NCBI GenBank assembly: GCA_017441945.1
Contig: JAFSBG010000067.1
Span: 22,103 to 86,102, forward strand
From: Clostridia bacterium
GTDB lineage: Bacteria > Bacillota > Clostridia > Oscillospirales > Butyricicoccaceae
Length of the DNA: 64,000 bases
Reading direction: 5' to 3'
In this document: piece by piece, positions 1 through 8,114 of the stretch
Layout of the letters: each line of letters opens with the position of its first letter
Numbering within the stretch: position 1 is the stretch's first letter
Notes under the pieces: generated by a model
What the model was told of the DNA's origin: nothing
Databases searched by the model: none
Seen by the model: the letters and a program-made list of their open reading frames with translations, nothing else
Made by a program: the position numbers and the translations under genes

Positions 1-266
1 GTGATTTCGATGATGTCGTCAGGCAGCTTTCTTACGATGTCGTAGAAAATTCTTGCGTTGAGGACGAAGGAGCCCGGTGTGTATACTGTTGCATCGAAAT
101 GCTTGATGATTGCTGTCTTGAAATTGTAAGCTGAAAGTGTGACATGCTGTTCGCCTGCTGAGATGAGCAGACCTTCCAGCGCTGTTATTGTGCTCTTTGA
201 TGAAACTGCATGGATGCACGAAGCGATAGCATCCTGGAGCTGGAGTTTTTCACAGGTAAACTTCAT
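1..266 (-). CDS. dnaN: DNA polymerase III beta sliding clamp, N-terminal part (cut by window edge)
   Basis: The leftward frame opens with ATG at 266 and runs off the window start, giving about 88 residues. The protein begins MKFTCEKLQLQDAIASCIHA and contains LEGLLISAG and an ARIFYDIVRKLP stretch, as in the first domain of bacterial beta clamps. The clamp encircles DNA and tethers the replicative polymerase. It lies directly downstream of dnaA in the same orientation, the classic dnaA-dnaN order of Firmicutes. The two genes are separated here by the probable origin. The C-terminal two thirds are outside the window. Confidence 0.93.
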   Translation of the reverse strand, partial: MKFTCEKLQLQDAIASCIHAVSSKSTITALEGLLISAGEQHVTLSAYNFKTAIIKHFDATVYTPGSFVLNARIFYDIVRKLPDDIIEI

Positions 267-577
267 TTATCCCAATTTTCCTTTCCGATTATTTTATATA
301 TAAATTCTTATTTTTAGTAGTAGTATTAGAGCCTGTGGAATTGTGGAAAACCTTTGCAAACGCCGATGACGCCTGGATTTATCCGTTCCACAACCCCTGT
401 GGATAATTTCGGCTTTTTTCAACAGATTTCCACAGCCCTTTTTCTTCCACAACCATTACACAGGATTTCCACAGGTTTTTTCAACAATCTGTGAATTTAC
501 ACAAAATGTAAAAATATAACACCTTTCAGGGTGCGCATCTACCCTGTTGGTTGTGTTATACAGGCTGTAATCGCTTT
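267..577. other. oriC: Probable chromosomal replication origin (oriC) between dnaA and dnaN
   Basis: This 311-bp gene-free stretch is rich in DnaA-box-like 9-mers. A perfect TGTGGATAA (complement of TTATCCACA) is at 398-406. Near matches are TGTGGAATT at 334-342, TGTGGAAAA at 342-350, ATTTCCACA at 426-434 and 465-473, and TCTTCCACA at 443-451. To the left of the first boxes is the triplet run TAGTAGTAGTATTAG at 315-329 and then an AT-rich tract at about 284-314. That is the order expected of a basal unwinding element: boxes, short spacer, DnaA-trios, AT-rich DNA. The position between dnaA and dnaN and the parS sites nearby support the call. Origin activity itself is inferred. Confidence 0.85.
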
Positions 578-1879
578 TTAAGTTGCTGAGCGGATGTTCT
601 TTCTGATGTCCTTGAGTGTTGCTTCAAGGTTAGGGTCGTCGAGCAGCTGATCCTGAATCTTATTGATGGCGTAAAGTACAGTTGTGTGGTCTCGCTTTAC
701 AAATTTGCCGATGTCAGGCAGCGAAAGGTCTGTCATTTCTCTGATGAGATAGAGCATGATCTGACGTGGGATAGTTACATCCTTTGTCTTTGAAAGGCCG
801 ATGATCTTTTCCTTTGGAATATTGAAGAAAGAGCAGACTTCCTTCATGATAAGGTCTGGTGTAGGATAAAGACCGGGGCTTTCCTTGATGATATCGCGGA
901 TAGCTGTCTCAACGAGAGACATTGTCACGTCTGCGTGCATGATTTCGTTCATCGCCTTGATCTTTTTCAGGGCACCTTCAAGCTGACGGACATTGTTTGT
1001 GATAGATTCTGCGATGTATTCTACGATTTTTGGGTTGAGTTCAAGACCGAGCGCCTTCGCCTTGGAGGAAACAAGAGCCATTCTTGTCTCTAAATCAGGC
1101 GGCTGAACGTCGGCAAGAAGCCCCCATTCAAAACGGGACTTGAGACGTTCTTCCAGTGTATACATTTCCTTCGGAGGACGGTCTGCTGTCAGAACTATCT
1201 GCTTGCCTGCCTCATGAAGTGAGTTGAATGTATGGAAAAACTCTTCCTGAGTTCTTTCCTTGCCTGCGATAAACTGAATATCGTCGACGAGAAGCAGGTC
1301 GGCCTGACGGTAACGCTGTCTGAAGCGTTCAACTGCACCAGCCTGAATAGCTTCGACCAGCTCATTTGTGAAATCATCGCCCTTGATGTAGACGATGTTG
1401 AGCTTGTCAAACTTTTTGCGGACTTCAGATGCGATGGCATAGAGCAAGTGTGTCTTGCCGAGACCGCTCTGACCGTAAATAAACAGCGGATTGTATGTCA
1501 TTGCGGGGTTCTGTGAAACAGAATATGCGGCTGCATGGGCAAATCTGTTGGAATTGCCGACAATAAAGCGCTCAAATGTATAGCCGCCGAAAGCCATATC
1601 GTCACGCTGAGCGCGCCATGAAATTTCCTCAGCCTTGCCATTGAGGAGAGTTACTGTAAGATGTTCGCTTGTCAGCTCGTTGAGCGAAGCATTGATACGC
1701 TCGAGCCATTGTCTGGAAATAAAGCCGAAAATCATGTCATTATCGGCAACAAGGACAAGGTTTCCGTCTTTTATTGCGATAGCTCTGGTGTATGGAGCCC
1801 AGGAATTGACGGCAACCGGGCTGGATTTTTCCGAAAGGTCCTTGATAATTTCGGAAAACAGCGATTCAGGTGTAAACAT
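578..1879 (-). CDS. dnaA: Chromosomal replication initiator DnaA
   Basis: The 433-residue AAA+ initiator binds DnaA boxes, melts the origin and helps load the helicase. The N-terminal domain I is short. Walker A GQSGLGKT is at about residue 136 and Walker B LLLVDDIQFI follows at about 195. The C-terminal domain IV carries the signature stretch DHTTVLYAINKI that reads DnaA boxes. Length is near the usual 440-450. The start at 1879 lies just inside a GAAGGAGCTATTTA ribosome-binding region. A plausible promoter lies at 1952-1980. The gene is read leftward toward the box cluster and dnaN, so autoregulation through those boxes or the upstream region is possible but not shown. Confidence 0.97.
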   Translation of the reverse strand: MFTPESLFSEIIKDLSEKSSPVAVNSWAPYTRAIAIKDGNLVLVADNDMIFGFISRQWLERINASLNELTSEHLTVTLLNGKAEEISWRAQRDDMAFGGYTFERFIVGNSNRFAHAAAYSVSQNPAMTYNPLFIYGQSGLGKTHLLYAIASEVRKKFDKLNIVYIKGDDFTNELVEAIQAGAVERFRQRYRQADLLLVDDIQFIAGKERTQEEFFHTFNSLHEAGKQIVLTADRPPKEMYTLEERLKSRFEWGLLADVQPPDLETRMALVSSKAKALGLELNPKIVEYIAESITNNVRQLEGALKKIKAMNEIMHADVTMSLVETAIRDIIKESPGLYPTPDLIMKEVCSFFNIPKEKIIGLSKTKDVTIPRQIMLYLIREMTDLSLPDIGKFVKRDHTTVLYAINKIQDQLLDDPNLEATLKDIRKNIRSAT

Positions 1880-1951
1880 TAAATAGCTCCTTCTCTATCT
1901 GATCGACCGGGATTTCCGGTGCATCTTTTAAAATATATTTATACATTATAA

Positions 1952-1980
1952 ATAATAGCACAAAATCTCCCATAATTCAA
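1952..1980 (-). promoter_or_regulatory. Candidate dnaA promoter
   Basis: On the minus strand, TTGAAT (1975-1980) and TATTAT (1952-1957) are separated by exactly 17 bases, a good sigma-A-type spacing, about 70 bases upstream of the dnaA start. A second TATAAT-like string lies a few bases downstream. No DnaA box with a strong match was seen in this upstream region. Confidence 0.5.
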
Positions 1981-2008
1981 CTTAATTCGGGAAATTTAAT
2001 AAAGAAAA

Positions 2009-2024
2009 TGTTCCACGTGAAACG
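2009..2024. other. parS-like ParB-binding site 1
   Basis: TGTTCCACGTGAAACG matches the bacterial parS consensus TGTTTCACGTGAAACA at 14 of 16 positions. It lies in the gap upstream of dnaA, about 1.7 kb from the DnaA-box cluster. Confidence 0.65.
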
Positions 2025-2131
2025 CGAGGTGTTTATTATGGAAAACAATCATAAATAAAAACGCAGGGACAGGTGTCCCAGATGGTTGGGAAAATAAATT
2101 TCCAATATAAGTATAAACCGAAACACTACCC

Positions 2132-2878
2132 TTAATCCAGAAGATACTTCAGCATCTTTTCAGGATTTTCAAGAAAATTTCGGGTTATCTGGTAGTGTTC
2201 TGTGTCTTTATACCCCACTTTTGATATGCCTTCCTGCGAAAATTCGAAAATTTCGCTATCGGGCATTGTGAGAAGTATAGGTGAATGGGTCGCGATTATA
2301 AACTGGCTTCCCGCCTTGCGAAGTCTGTCTATTTCAACCATAAGCGTCATTATACGCATCGGAGAAAGTGCTGCTTCAGGTTCGTCCAGTATGTAAAGCC
2401 CGTTGCGGCCAAAACGATTTTGCACCAGCGCGAGAAAACTTTCACCGTGGGACTGGTTGTGCAGCGATACCCCACCATATGAATCTATCAGCTTATGAAA
2501 GGACTTAACTTCCCTGTCCAGCTCATCAATATAGCTTGCCGCATTGTAAAAACTTTCGGCGCGAAGAAAAAATCCGTCTTTTGGTCGGAGTCCTTTGCCT
2601 AATCTTATGTTTTTATATAAATCAGAATGAGTGGAATTGGTGGAAAATACAAAATTTCGGCTGCCGCCTTCGGCATTGAAACCGAAGTTTACGGCAATAG
2701 CCTCAAGGAGCGTCGATTTGCCTGAGCCGTTTTCACCGACGAAAAATGTGATGTTTTTCGTAAGTTCAATGAATTTATCCTTCATCAGGTGAGAAATCGC
2801 AGGAATTTCCCGCAGATATGAGCCGTGTTCAGGCTCGGTTTCCATCGTTATTCTGCGTATAAAAAGCTGAGAAAACAT
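2132..2878 (-). CDS. AAA-family ATPase with ABC/SMC-type nucleotide-binding fold
   Basis: A 248-residue predicted soluble ATPase. Walker A GENGSGKST is near residue 49. A LHNQSHGESF stretch stands in the place of an ABC signature, and GLYILDEPEAALS gives Walker B with the catalytic acid. A late ATHSPIL H-loop follows. This order is typical of small stand-alone ABC-type ATPases of the AAA_21/RecF-like group (for example COG3910), whose substrates are unknown. It is monocistronic, between two parS-like sites. Role unknown; defence or RNA/DNA metabolism are both possible. Confidence 0.8.
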   Translation of the reverse strand: MFSQLFIRRITMETEPEHGSYLREIPAISHLMKDKFIELTKNITFFVGENGSGKSTLLEAIAVNFGFNAEGGSRNFVFSTNSTHSDLYKNIRLGKGLRPKDGFFLRAESFYNAASYIDELDREVKSFHKLIDSYGGVSLHNQSHGESFLALVQNRFGRNGLYILDEPEAALSPMRIMTLMVEIDRLRKAGSQFIIATHSPILLTMPDSEIFEFSQEGISKVGYKDTEHYQITRNFLENPEKMLKYLLD

Positions 2879-2942
2879 AATTTGCTCCTTTCATGATTTT
2901 CCAATGTTTACAGTATACGCCTATAAGAAGCGAATTGCAATA

Positions 2943-2958
2943 GGTTTCACGTGAAACT
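2943..2958. other. parS-like ParB-binding site 2
   Basis: GGTTTCACGTGAAACT carries the perfect 14-base palindromic core GTTTCACGTGAAAC, with mismatches only at the outer two positions of the parS consensus. Confidence 0.75.
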
Positions 2959-2976
2959 TTATGGCAAAAATGAAAA

Positions 2977-2992
2977 TGTTTCATGTGAAACA
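2977..2992. other. parS-like ParB-binding site 3
   Basis: TGTTTCATGTGAAACA differs from the parS consensus at one central base (15 of 16). It lies only 18 bases after site 2, so the two form a close pair. Confidence 0.78.
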
Positions 2993-3038
2993 TAAAAAAG
3001 CAGGACAGTTCCCTGACCTGCTTACATTATATAATTTA

Positions 3039-3824
3039 TCAGAGTCTTACGAAGTTCTGCGCCAGATGCTTGTCGTCTTCAAAGCAGAAGTGGAAGTTCA
3101 CAGCTGTGATGTCGTCAGTGAGAATCATTTTCGGATGTTCGTCTTTAGTGATGAAGGTGATAATCTGTCCGTATTCCCAGATAGCCGATTCGTAGTCAGG
3201 GACAAAATAGCCAAATTTCCAGCCATTGTGCTCGTATCTTATAGTCGCATCCTCACAGATTATTTCCTTTTCGGGCATTTTATTGTAAATTGCCTTGTAT
3301 CCATCACCCATAGCGAGAATCTTTTTACCGTTTATGTCAATTTCATCGTCAGTTGTGTGAATTACATGAGTTGCATTTTCGACATCAACGAAATGAGCGC
3401 CATAACGAAGGAAAATATGTAAATCATTCTGCGGAAGTCTGCCTGTCAGGGCGACACTTACAGGTATCGGAATATTAAGTGTGACCGCATCGTTGCTTTC
3501 GAATCTTACAGGGAAAGCTCTGCAGGCATCGGCATAAACATCGCCGCCACGGTATTCAATAATATTGAAAAGCTTGATGAACTTCGGATCTTCGGTTACA
3601 AAAATCGCAAATCCATGTTGCTGAGCTGCGCGAAATAAAATCTCAAAAGCCGACTGTTTGCCGATTAAATCAATGTCAATTGCGTAAGAATAGGCATCAT
3701 TATTGTGAAAACTTGCGTAATTATCTGCTATGATAACAGGATTTTTGTCCTGATACTGCTTTTTAAGCTCGATTGCCGTTTCGATATAGGCAACTGCGAT
3801 TCTTGGGACATCAATAGAAAACAT
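3039..3824 (-). CDS. Conserved protein of unknown function, paralogue A of a tandem pair
   Basis: About 261 residues. I chose the ATG at 3824 (protein begins MFSIDVPRIAVAYIETA) because an AAGGAAGGTGG site precedes it and because it aligns with the start of the next gene; longer readings add a non-homologous leader. I see no signal peptide or membrane segment. The stretches PVIIADNYA, EYRGGDVYA, IRYEHNGWKFGYF and HPKMILTDDI are shared almost word for word with the neighbour at 3950-4735, so the two arose by duplication. I do not recognise the family. The regular mix of beta-rich segments suggests a globular cytoplasmic protein. Function unknown. Confidence 0.75.
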   Translation of the reverse strand: MFSIDVPRIAVAYIETAIELKKQYQDKNPVIIADNYASFHNNDAYSYAIDIDLIGKQSAFEILFRAAQQHGFAIFVTEDPKFIKLFNIIEYRGGDVYADACRAFPVRFESNDAVTLNIPIPVSVALTGRLPQNDLHIFLRYGAHFVDVENATHVIHTTDDEIDINGKKILAMGDGYKAIYNKMPEKEIICEDATIRYEHNGWKFGYFVPDYESAIWEYGQIITFITKDEHPKMILTDDITAVNFHFCFEDDKHLAQNFVRL

Positions 3825-3887
3825 ATATGCCACCTTCCTTTCTAAAATAGTATAACATATAATACGGAAAACATCAATAACAAACAA

Positions 3888-3903
3888 TGTTTCACATGAA
3901 ACA
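3888..3903. other. parS-like ParB-binding site 4
   Basis: TGTTTCACATGAAACA, 15 of 16 to the parS consensus, sits in the gap between the two paralogous genes. Confidence 0.78.
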
Positions 3904-3949
3904 TCAAAAACGGGACAGCTCTCCTGCCCCGCCTACCTTATATAATATA

Positions 3950-4735
3950 TTAAAGCCTGACGAAGTTCTGAGGGATATGCTTTTCTTCCTCGAAACACGT
4001 ATAGAAATTCATTGCGATTATATCGTCCGTAAGAATCATTTTAGGATATTCATCCTTTGTGACAAAATAGAAAAACTGACCGTAATCCCAGATTTCAGAT
4101 TCCCTGTCAGGGATAAAATATCCGAATTTCCAACCGTTATGTTCATATTTTATTTCAGCTGTTTCGTAAATCCTCTCTTTATCGGCAAATTTACGAGCAA
4201 TAACATTGTAGCCGTCACCCATTGCCAAAACTTTTTTACCGCTGAAATCCACATCGATATCTTCGGTCAGCAGCAGATGCGTTGCTTCTTCAAAATGTTT
4301 GAAATGAGCGCCATATCTGATGAAAAGGCTGATATCGTTATTAGGCATTCTTCCCTTCAACGCGAAGTTGACCGGAATTGGAAGATTGAGAGTTACAGCA
4401 TCATAGCTTTCAAACTCGACAGGCTTTGCTTTGCATGCATTAGCATAAACATCGCCTCCGCGGTATTCGACTATGCCAAAAAGCTCGATGAGAGCAGGGT
4501 TTTCTGTAACAAAAATCACAAGCTCACGCGAATATGCTGCGCGGGCAAAAATCTCAAAAGCAGCATTTTTTGAAATCATATCAAGGTCGATTACATAGGA
4601 ATAGGCGCTGTCAGAATAATAATCTGCATAATTATCGGCAATAATAACAGGTGCTCTGTCCATATATTCAGCTTTTAAGTATTTTGCTGTGTCAATATAG
4701 GCAACTGCAATTCGTGGTACATTAATAGAAAACAT
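3950..4735 (-). CDS. Conserved protein of unknown function, paralogue B of a tandem pair
   Basis: About 261 residues from the ATG at 4735, which has a clear GGAGGTGAGCTT site. It is the same length as its neighbour at 3039-3824 and clearly homologous over the whole length: PRIAVAYI, PVIIADNYA, EYRGGDVYANAC, GKKVLAMGDGY, KYEHNGWKFGYF and a shared C-terminal NFVRL. No export signal was seen. Each copy has its own ribosome-binding site and the gap holds a parS-like site, so they are probably separate transcription units or loosely coupled. Function unknown. Confidence 0.75.
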   Translation of the reverse strand: MFSINVPRIAVAYIDTAKYLKAEYMDRAPVIIADNYADYYSDSAYSYVIDLDMISKNAAFEIFARAAYSRELVIFVTENPALIELFGIVEYRGGDVYANACKAKPVEFESYDAVTLNLPIPVNFALKGRMPNNDISLFIRYGAHFKHFEEATHLLLTEDIDVDFSGKKVLAMGDGYNVIARKFADKERIYETAEIKYEHNGWKFGYFIPDRESEIWDYGQFFYFVTKDEYPKMILTDDIIAMNFYTCFEEEKHIPQNFVRL

Positions 4736-4787
4736 AAGCTCACCTCCATTATTCATATTGTATCATATAATGTGTGTAATGTAAAAT

Positions 4788-4820
4788 AAAACCGATGTTT
4801 CACATGAAACATCGGTTTTT
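4788..4820 (-). terminator. Rho-independent terminator that contains a parS-like site
   Basis: Fifteen-base arms AAAACCGATGTTTCA and TGAAACATCGGTTTT are separated by 2 bases, with a T-rich tail on the minus strand, just after the stop of the small membrane gene at 4822-5040. The core of the stem is the parS-like site at 4796-4811. Confidence 0.75.
4796..4811. other. parS-like ParB-binding site 5 (inside a terminator stem)
   Basis: TGTTTCACATGAAACA, 15 of 16 to consensus, flanked by further complementary bases that extend it into the terminator hairpin. Confidence 0.75.
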
Positions 4821-4821
4821 G

Positions 4822-5040
4822 CTATTTTATAAATTTTGCGGTTATAAGACCTGCTACAGCGCCTGCTATCATCGAAGCCGAGCATTTGAGAAGCATCATG
4901 CTTTTCAGATGTGCGATGAAAAGTTCCATCGGCGGGGCATCTAATTTTAATCGCCAGCCAGGAATGCAAAAGCTTGTAAACAGGTATGTTGCGGCGAAAA
5001 CCGCAAGGAATACCGCTAAAATATTGATTTTCTTCTTCAT
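4822..5040 (-). CDS. Small membrane protein, two predicted helices
   Basis: Seventy-two residues, beginning MKKKINILAVFLAVFAATYL. One hydrophobic helix lies at about residues 5-26 and a second, alanine/glycine-rich one at about 50-68, separated by a short polar loop with several charged residues. The start lies 8 bases after the stop of the lipoprotein gene upstream, so the two are likely co-transcribed, with termination at 4788-4820. I do not recognise the family; role unknown. Confidence 0.65.
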   Translation of the reverse strand: MKKKINILAVFLAVFAATYLFTSFCIPGWRLKLDAPPMELFIAHLKSMMLLKCSASMIAGAVAGLITAKFIK

Positions 5041-5048
5041 TTTGCCAC

Positions 5049-5828
5049 CTATGAGATAAACTCGTTCTCGATTTTATATGTCCACTCGTCATTTTTTAGC
5101 TTTGAATTGATGGTAAAACCATAAGCACCAAGCGGCGAGCGCCATTTTGAAACTGTCATGCTGAAGCTTGTAACAGGAATGCTTGTGTTCTCCTGAGCAT
5201 CGAATGAGAAAAGAAGACCGTTTTCAAAATGATATGAATTCTTTATGTCGCTATAAGGCGCCAGCATATTTTCGGACTTCAACTTTTCATAATTTGAAGC
5301 AATTACCGAAATATCATGGTTGGTATACATATAATTATCGAGAATTTTTATAAAAGCTTCCTTTTCGATGTCAGAAATTACATTTATCTTGTCAAGATCA
5401 ACTGCTATAAGGTTAATGTTGCCATTAAGACCTTCATCTCGCTCCCATAATTCGTAAAAAATTTCTTCAAGCATAGGCAGAGCGCTTGTGCCCTTCTCTT
5501 TCAGCTTCAGGCTTGGGTCGCCGAGCTGCGGAGGATAGCTTTCCATAATCATACCATTGAATGTGACTTCGACGATATCACCGGTATTTATGGTGTCATC
5601 GTCAGTGGTCAGATAGAAAATCGAGCCTACTGTTTCACCAAGGTCGCCTAAAAGAAGATTTGTGCCGTCTTTTTTCATAACCTTGGCATCGAAAGTCACA
5701 TATTCAAAGTTATGTGTCGGCGGAGCGGTTGTGGTTTCAGGCGGTGCAGTTGAAGTGATAACTTCGCCCTTTGCGCATCCTGCAAACAAAAGTGCCGAAA
5801 TAAGAGTCAGTAAAATAATTTTTTTCAT
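5049..5828 (-). CDS. Predicted lipoprotein of unknown function
   Basis: A 259-residue protein with a lipoprotein signal peptide: MKKIILLTLISALLFAGC, with the lipobox cysteine at residue 18. A short threonine/proline-rich linker (TAPPETTTAPP) follows, then a globular domain rich in acidic residues. A GETVGSIFYLTTDDD segment and the following DTGDIVEV-like phrase resemble the protein at 12479-13237 (DVGNLFYMFTPDD, DSGDIVAI). The two are probably distant paralogues of one exported family. A good GGAGGGATAAT site precedes the start. Likely anchored on the outer face of the membrane. Confidence 0.75.
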   Translation of the reverse strand: MKKIILLTLISALLFAGCAKGEVITSTAPPETTTAPPTHNFEYVTFDAKVMKKDGTNLLLGDLGETVGSIFYLTTDDDTINTGDIVEVTFNGMIMESYPPQLGDPSLKLKEKGTSALPMLEEIFYELWERDEGLNGNINLIAVDLDKINVISDIEKEAFIKILDNYMYTNHDISVIASNYEKLKSENMLAPYSDIKNSYHFENGLLFSFDAQENTSIPVTSFSMTVSKWRSPLGAYGFTINSKLKNDEWTYKIENEFIS

Positions 5829-5880
5829 ATTATCCCTCCTTTATCAATATAGACGGGAAAAAACGGAAAATGTTTCACTG

Positions 5881-6858
5881 TTAAGACAAAATTCTTTCCA
5901 TCTGGAGTGTATGTGTCTGCTTTTGCCAATCATAAATAGTATTATAAGCTACGTTTTGGCTTGAAAAAGTGAATTTCTCATCGTAATAGCTTTTTTCATC
6001 TATCCTGTCAAGAGTGAAAAGAACTGTGTGACGGTCTTTGCTGAAAAGCGTGAAAGTATCGCTTTTCATAAAATTACTGATTTCCGATGGACTTCCGCCC
6101 GAAAAAGCTATCGCAACCATCTGTATATCGGTAATCCACCCTGTTGTGGCTGCTTCAACCCGCGTAACATTATCATTTTCAGAGAAAACTTTGATTTTGC
6201 TGTTATATCTGTCTGTTCTGAACTGACCGTGAGCATCGAGGAACATCCAGTTGTTGTTATTATAGAAAAATCTCGTCACATACTCATAGTTTTCCATAAA
6301 CTCATCGCGTGTAATTGCGCCCTTATGAGGAAGATTTATAAGATGATCAGGTGCAATTTCAGCAAGATTTACAGTTAAAACATTTATGAGCAGAAAAGCG
6401 ACTATAATGAGAGCTGAATTGGAAAATTTGGTGTGATACACTATGTAATAGCTCTCATAAGGCAGAGATTTGCCCTGTTTGCATAGCTTATAGCATCGAA
6501 AAGCGGTGTAAAAATTGATAAATGGAATACTCAGCCCCATTGCGTGCAGCCACATACCGAGGGCACGTTTTGTCCCGTCAATGATGGATAATTTGCGACC
6601 GTCGGAATAGGTCAATCGTATGCCAAAGAGGAACTTGCCTGGAGTTGTCGTAAAGAAATGAAGCAAAATACCTTCAATTACCGCGCCGAAAATATAGCAG
6701 AACGATGCAAAAATGTAATTATCAAGCCAAGAATGGGCAAGATTTGCATTTCTGCCCAAAATAATTGCGAAAAATAAGGTCGAAAACAGAGCATAAAAGG
6801 AATGGTCAATAACACGTGCAAAAAATCTTCTCCACGGATGCGGACAAATGCTGTTCAT
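5881..6858 (-). CDS. RDD-family membrane protein with extracytoplasmic C-terminal domain
   Basis: About 325 residues from the ATG at 6858, which has a GGAGATATAAT site. The N-terminal half holds RDD features: PWRRFFARVIDHSFYALF (the R and D that name the family) and TTTPGKFLFGIRLTYSDG, with about four hydrophobic helices up to residue 180. The C-terminal part is polar and probably outside the cell. The upstream RDD gene at 6891-7907 has the same design and 30 bases separate them, so they form an operon of paralogues. RDD proteins are mostly of unknown role; some are transporters or channels. Confidence 0.8.
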   Translation of the reverse strand: MNSICPHPWRRFFARVIDHSFYALFSTLFFAIILGRNANLAHSWLDNYIFASFCYIFGAVIEGILLHFFTTTPGKFLFGIRLTYSDGRKLSIIDGTKRALGMWLHAMGLSIPFINFYTAFRCYKLCKQGKSLPYESYYIVYHTKFSNSALIIVAFLLINVLTVNLAEIAPDHLINLPHKGAITRDEFMENYEYVTRFFYNNNNWMFLDAHGQFRTDRYNSKIKVFSENDNVTRVEAATTGWITDIQMVAIAFSGGSPSEISNFMKSDTFTLFSKDRHTVLFTLDRIDEKSYYDEKFTFSSQNVAYNTIYDWQKQTHTLQMERILS

Positions 6859-6890
6859 ATTATATCTCCTTTCCGTATATAACAATTTAT

Positions 6891-7907
6891 CTAACGGTAG
6901 CCAATATAAATATCAAAATTAAATGAATATTCCTTGCCGCCGGAATAGATATCCTGTCCATTTTTGATTTTATGTGCATAGCCATCGGCAATGAAGCTGT
7001 AATGCGTTTCGGAGAAATGATCGTCGAATGTATTTATATAACGGCTGGACTCAACTGGTCTGTCAAAGCGACGATATGCTTCCGTCCAGAAATGCTTCAT
7101 ATTAAAGCCATCGGCACCATTTGAAGCAGCAAAAAGAAGCAGAATTTCCTTATGCGGCATAGTAAATTGAGAGTCTGTGCCGGAAAATGAGCAATGCAAC
7201 TCGCTTATTTTGCCGTTTTCGGTGTCGGTGATCAATTTAAAGTCAGTTGGTTGGATAGAATCAGATATTTTATCAGAATAAAAGATTAAATCATCAGATA
7301 AATCCCATGTTTTATCTTCAAGATAAAAATATTTCTGCAAAGCATGATAATTTTCTGCAATCTGAGCAGGTGTAAGCAAACCATGGTTTGGTACACTTGT
7401 GTATCCGTGTGACACTGTGAGCAGATAAAAAATAAGGGCAAATCGTAAAAATGAAATGAAAATCAGAGAAAAAACAGGCTCTTTAGTGGAAATTTCTATC
7501 TTTATGTTGTTATCAAAAGCGAGCTCTTGCCCTTTTCTGTATTTCAGGTATGACAAAAGCATTGCAATAATGGAAAACGGGAAAATGCCAAGAGCAAGTC
7601 CAAATATGTATAAAGAAAATGTACGCTTAAGAGCCTGAACAAATGAAAGCCTATATCCGGCGGATGAAAGAATTTTTATTCCGAAAAGGCTATGCCCTGT
7701 TGTCTGACCGCGCCTCCAGAGAAATAATGATTCAAGAGTAATGGAAAAGAGTAAATAAACTAAAAAGAACACGACAGTGTGGCTTCCCGGATATCTCAGC
7801 GGATTTCTATGCAAAATTAAATGATAAAACAGAAGTGCGAACACAAGATATGTTCCCAAATTAATCATTCTGGCGAAAAATCTGCGCCATGGGTGGAAAT
7901 TAGTCAT
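6891..7907 (-). CDS. RDD-family membrane protein, paralogue of the next gene
   Basis: About 338 residues from the ATG at 7907, preceded by AGGAGGCTTGTT. It starts MTNFHPWRRFFARMINLGTY, then several hydrophobic helices and a GQTTGHSLFGIKILSSAG motif that matches the TTPGKFLFGIRL stretch of its neighbour. The C-terminal 150 residues are polar. It is the promoter-proximal gene of the two-gene RDD operon. Function unknown. Confidence 0.8.
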   Translation of the reverse strand: MTNFHPWRRFFARMINLGTYLVFALLFYHLILHRNPLRYPGSHTVVFFLVYLLFSITLESLFLWRRGQTTGHSLFGIKILSSAGYRLSFVQALKRTFSLYIFGLALGIFPFSIIAMLLSYLKYRKGQELAFDNNIKIEISTKEPVFSLIFISFLRFALIFYLLTVSHGYTSVPNHGLLTPAQIAENYHALQKYFYLEDKTWDLSDDLIFYSDKISDSIQPTDFKLITDTENGKISELHCSFSGTDSQFTMPHKEILLLFAASNGADGFNMKHFWTEAYRRFDRPVESSRYINTFDDHFSETHYSFIADGYAHKIKNGQDIYSGGKEYSFNFDIYIGYR

Positions 7908-8041
7908 AACAAGCCTCCTTTCGTTTATTATAATAATCATAGCAAAAATATAAGCACAATTCAATATACTGATTCAACAAAGCGGAGGGGAGAAAATTAT
8001 TGAAACAATACATAGGAATATGAACGCCTGTTAAACATTAA

Positions 8042-8057
8042 AGTTTCACGTGAAACG
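8042..8057. other. parS-like ParB-binding site 6
   Basis: AGTTTCACGTGAAACG has the perfect 14-base core, with both outer bases off consensus. It ends 5 bases before the -35 element at 8063, so ParB spreading or binding could affect that promoter. Confidence 0.72.
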
Positions 8058-8062
8058 GCGTA

Positions 8063-8091
8063 TTGCCATTGCCTTGCGAGTATGGTATACT
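8063..8091 (+). promoter_or_regulatory. Promoter of the 8115 gene pair
   Basis: TTGCCA (8063-8068), a 17-base spacer and TATACT (8086-8091) precede the gene at 8115 by 23 bases. Confidence 0.65.
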
Positions 8092-8114
8092 TGAATAAGA
8101 AAGGGGGCTGAAAT

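Noticed and set aside
2961..3422. + strand frame across the 3' end of the tandem unknown gene
   Set aside because: Antisense to the better supported minus-strand paralogue pair, and it begins within the parS sites.
5871..5886. Eighth parS-like site (TGTTTCACTGTTAAGA)
   Set aside because: Only the left half matches; the right arm is absent.
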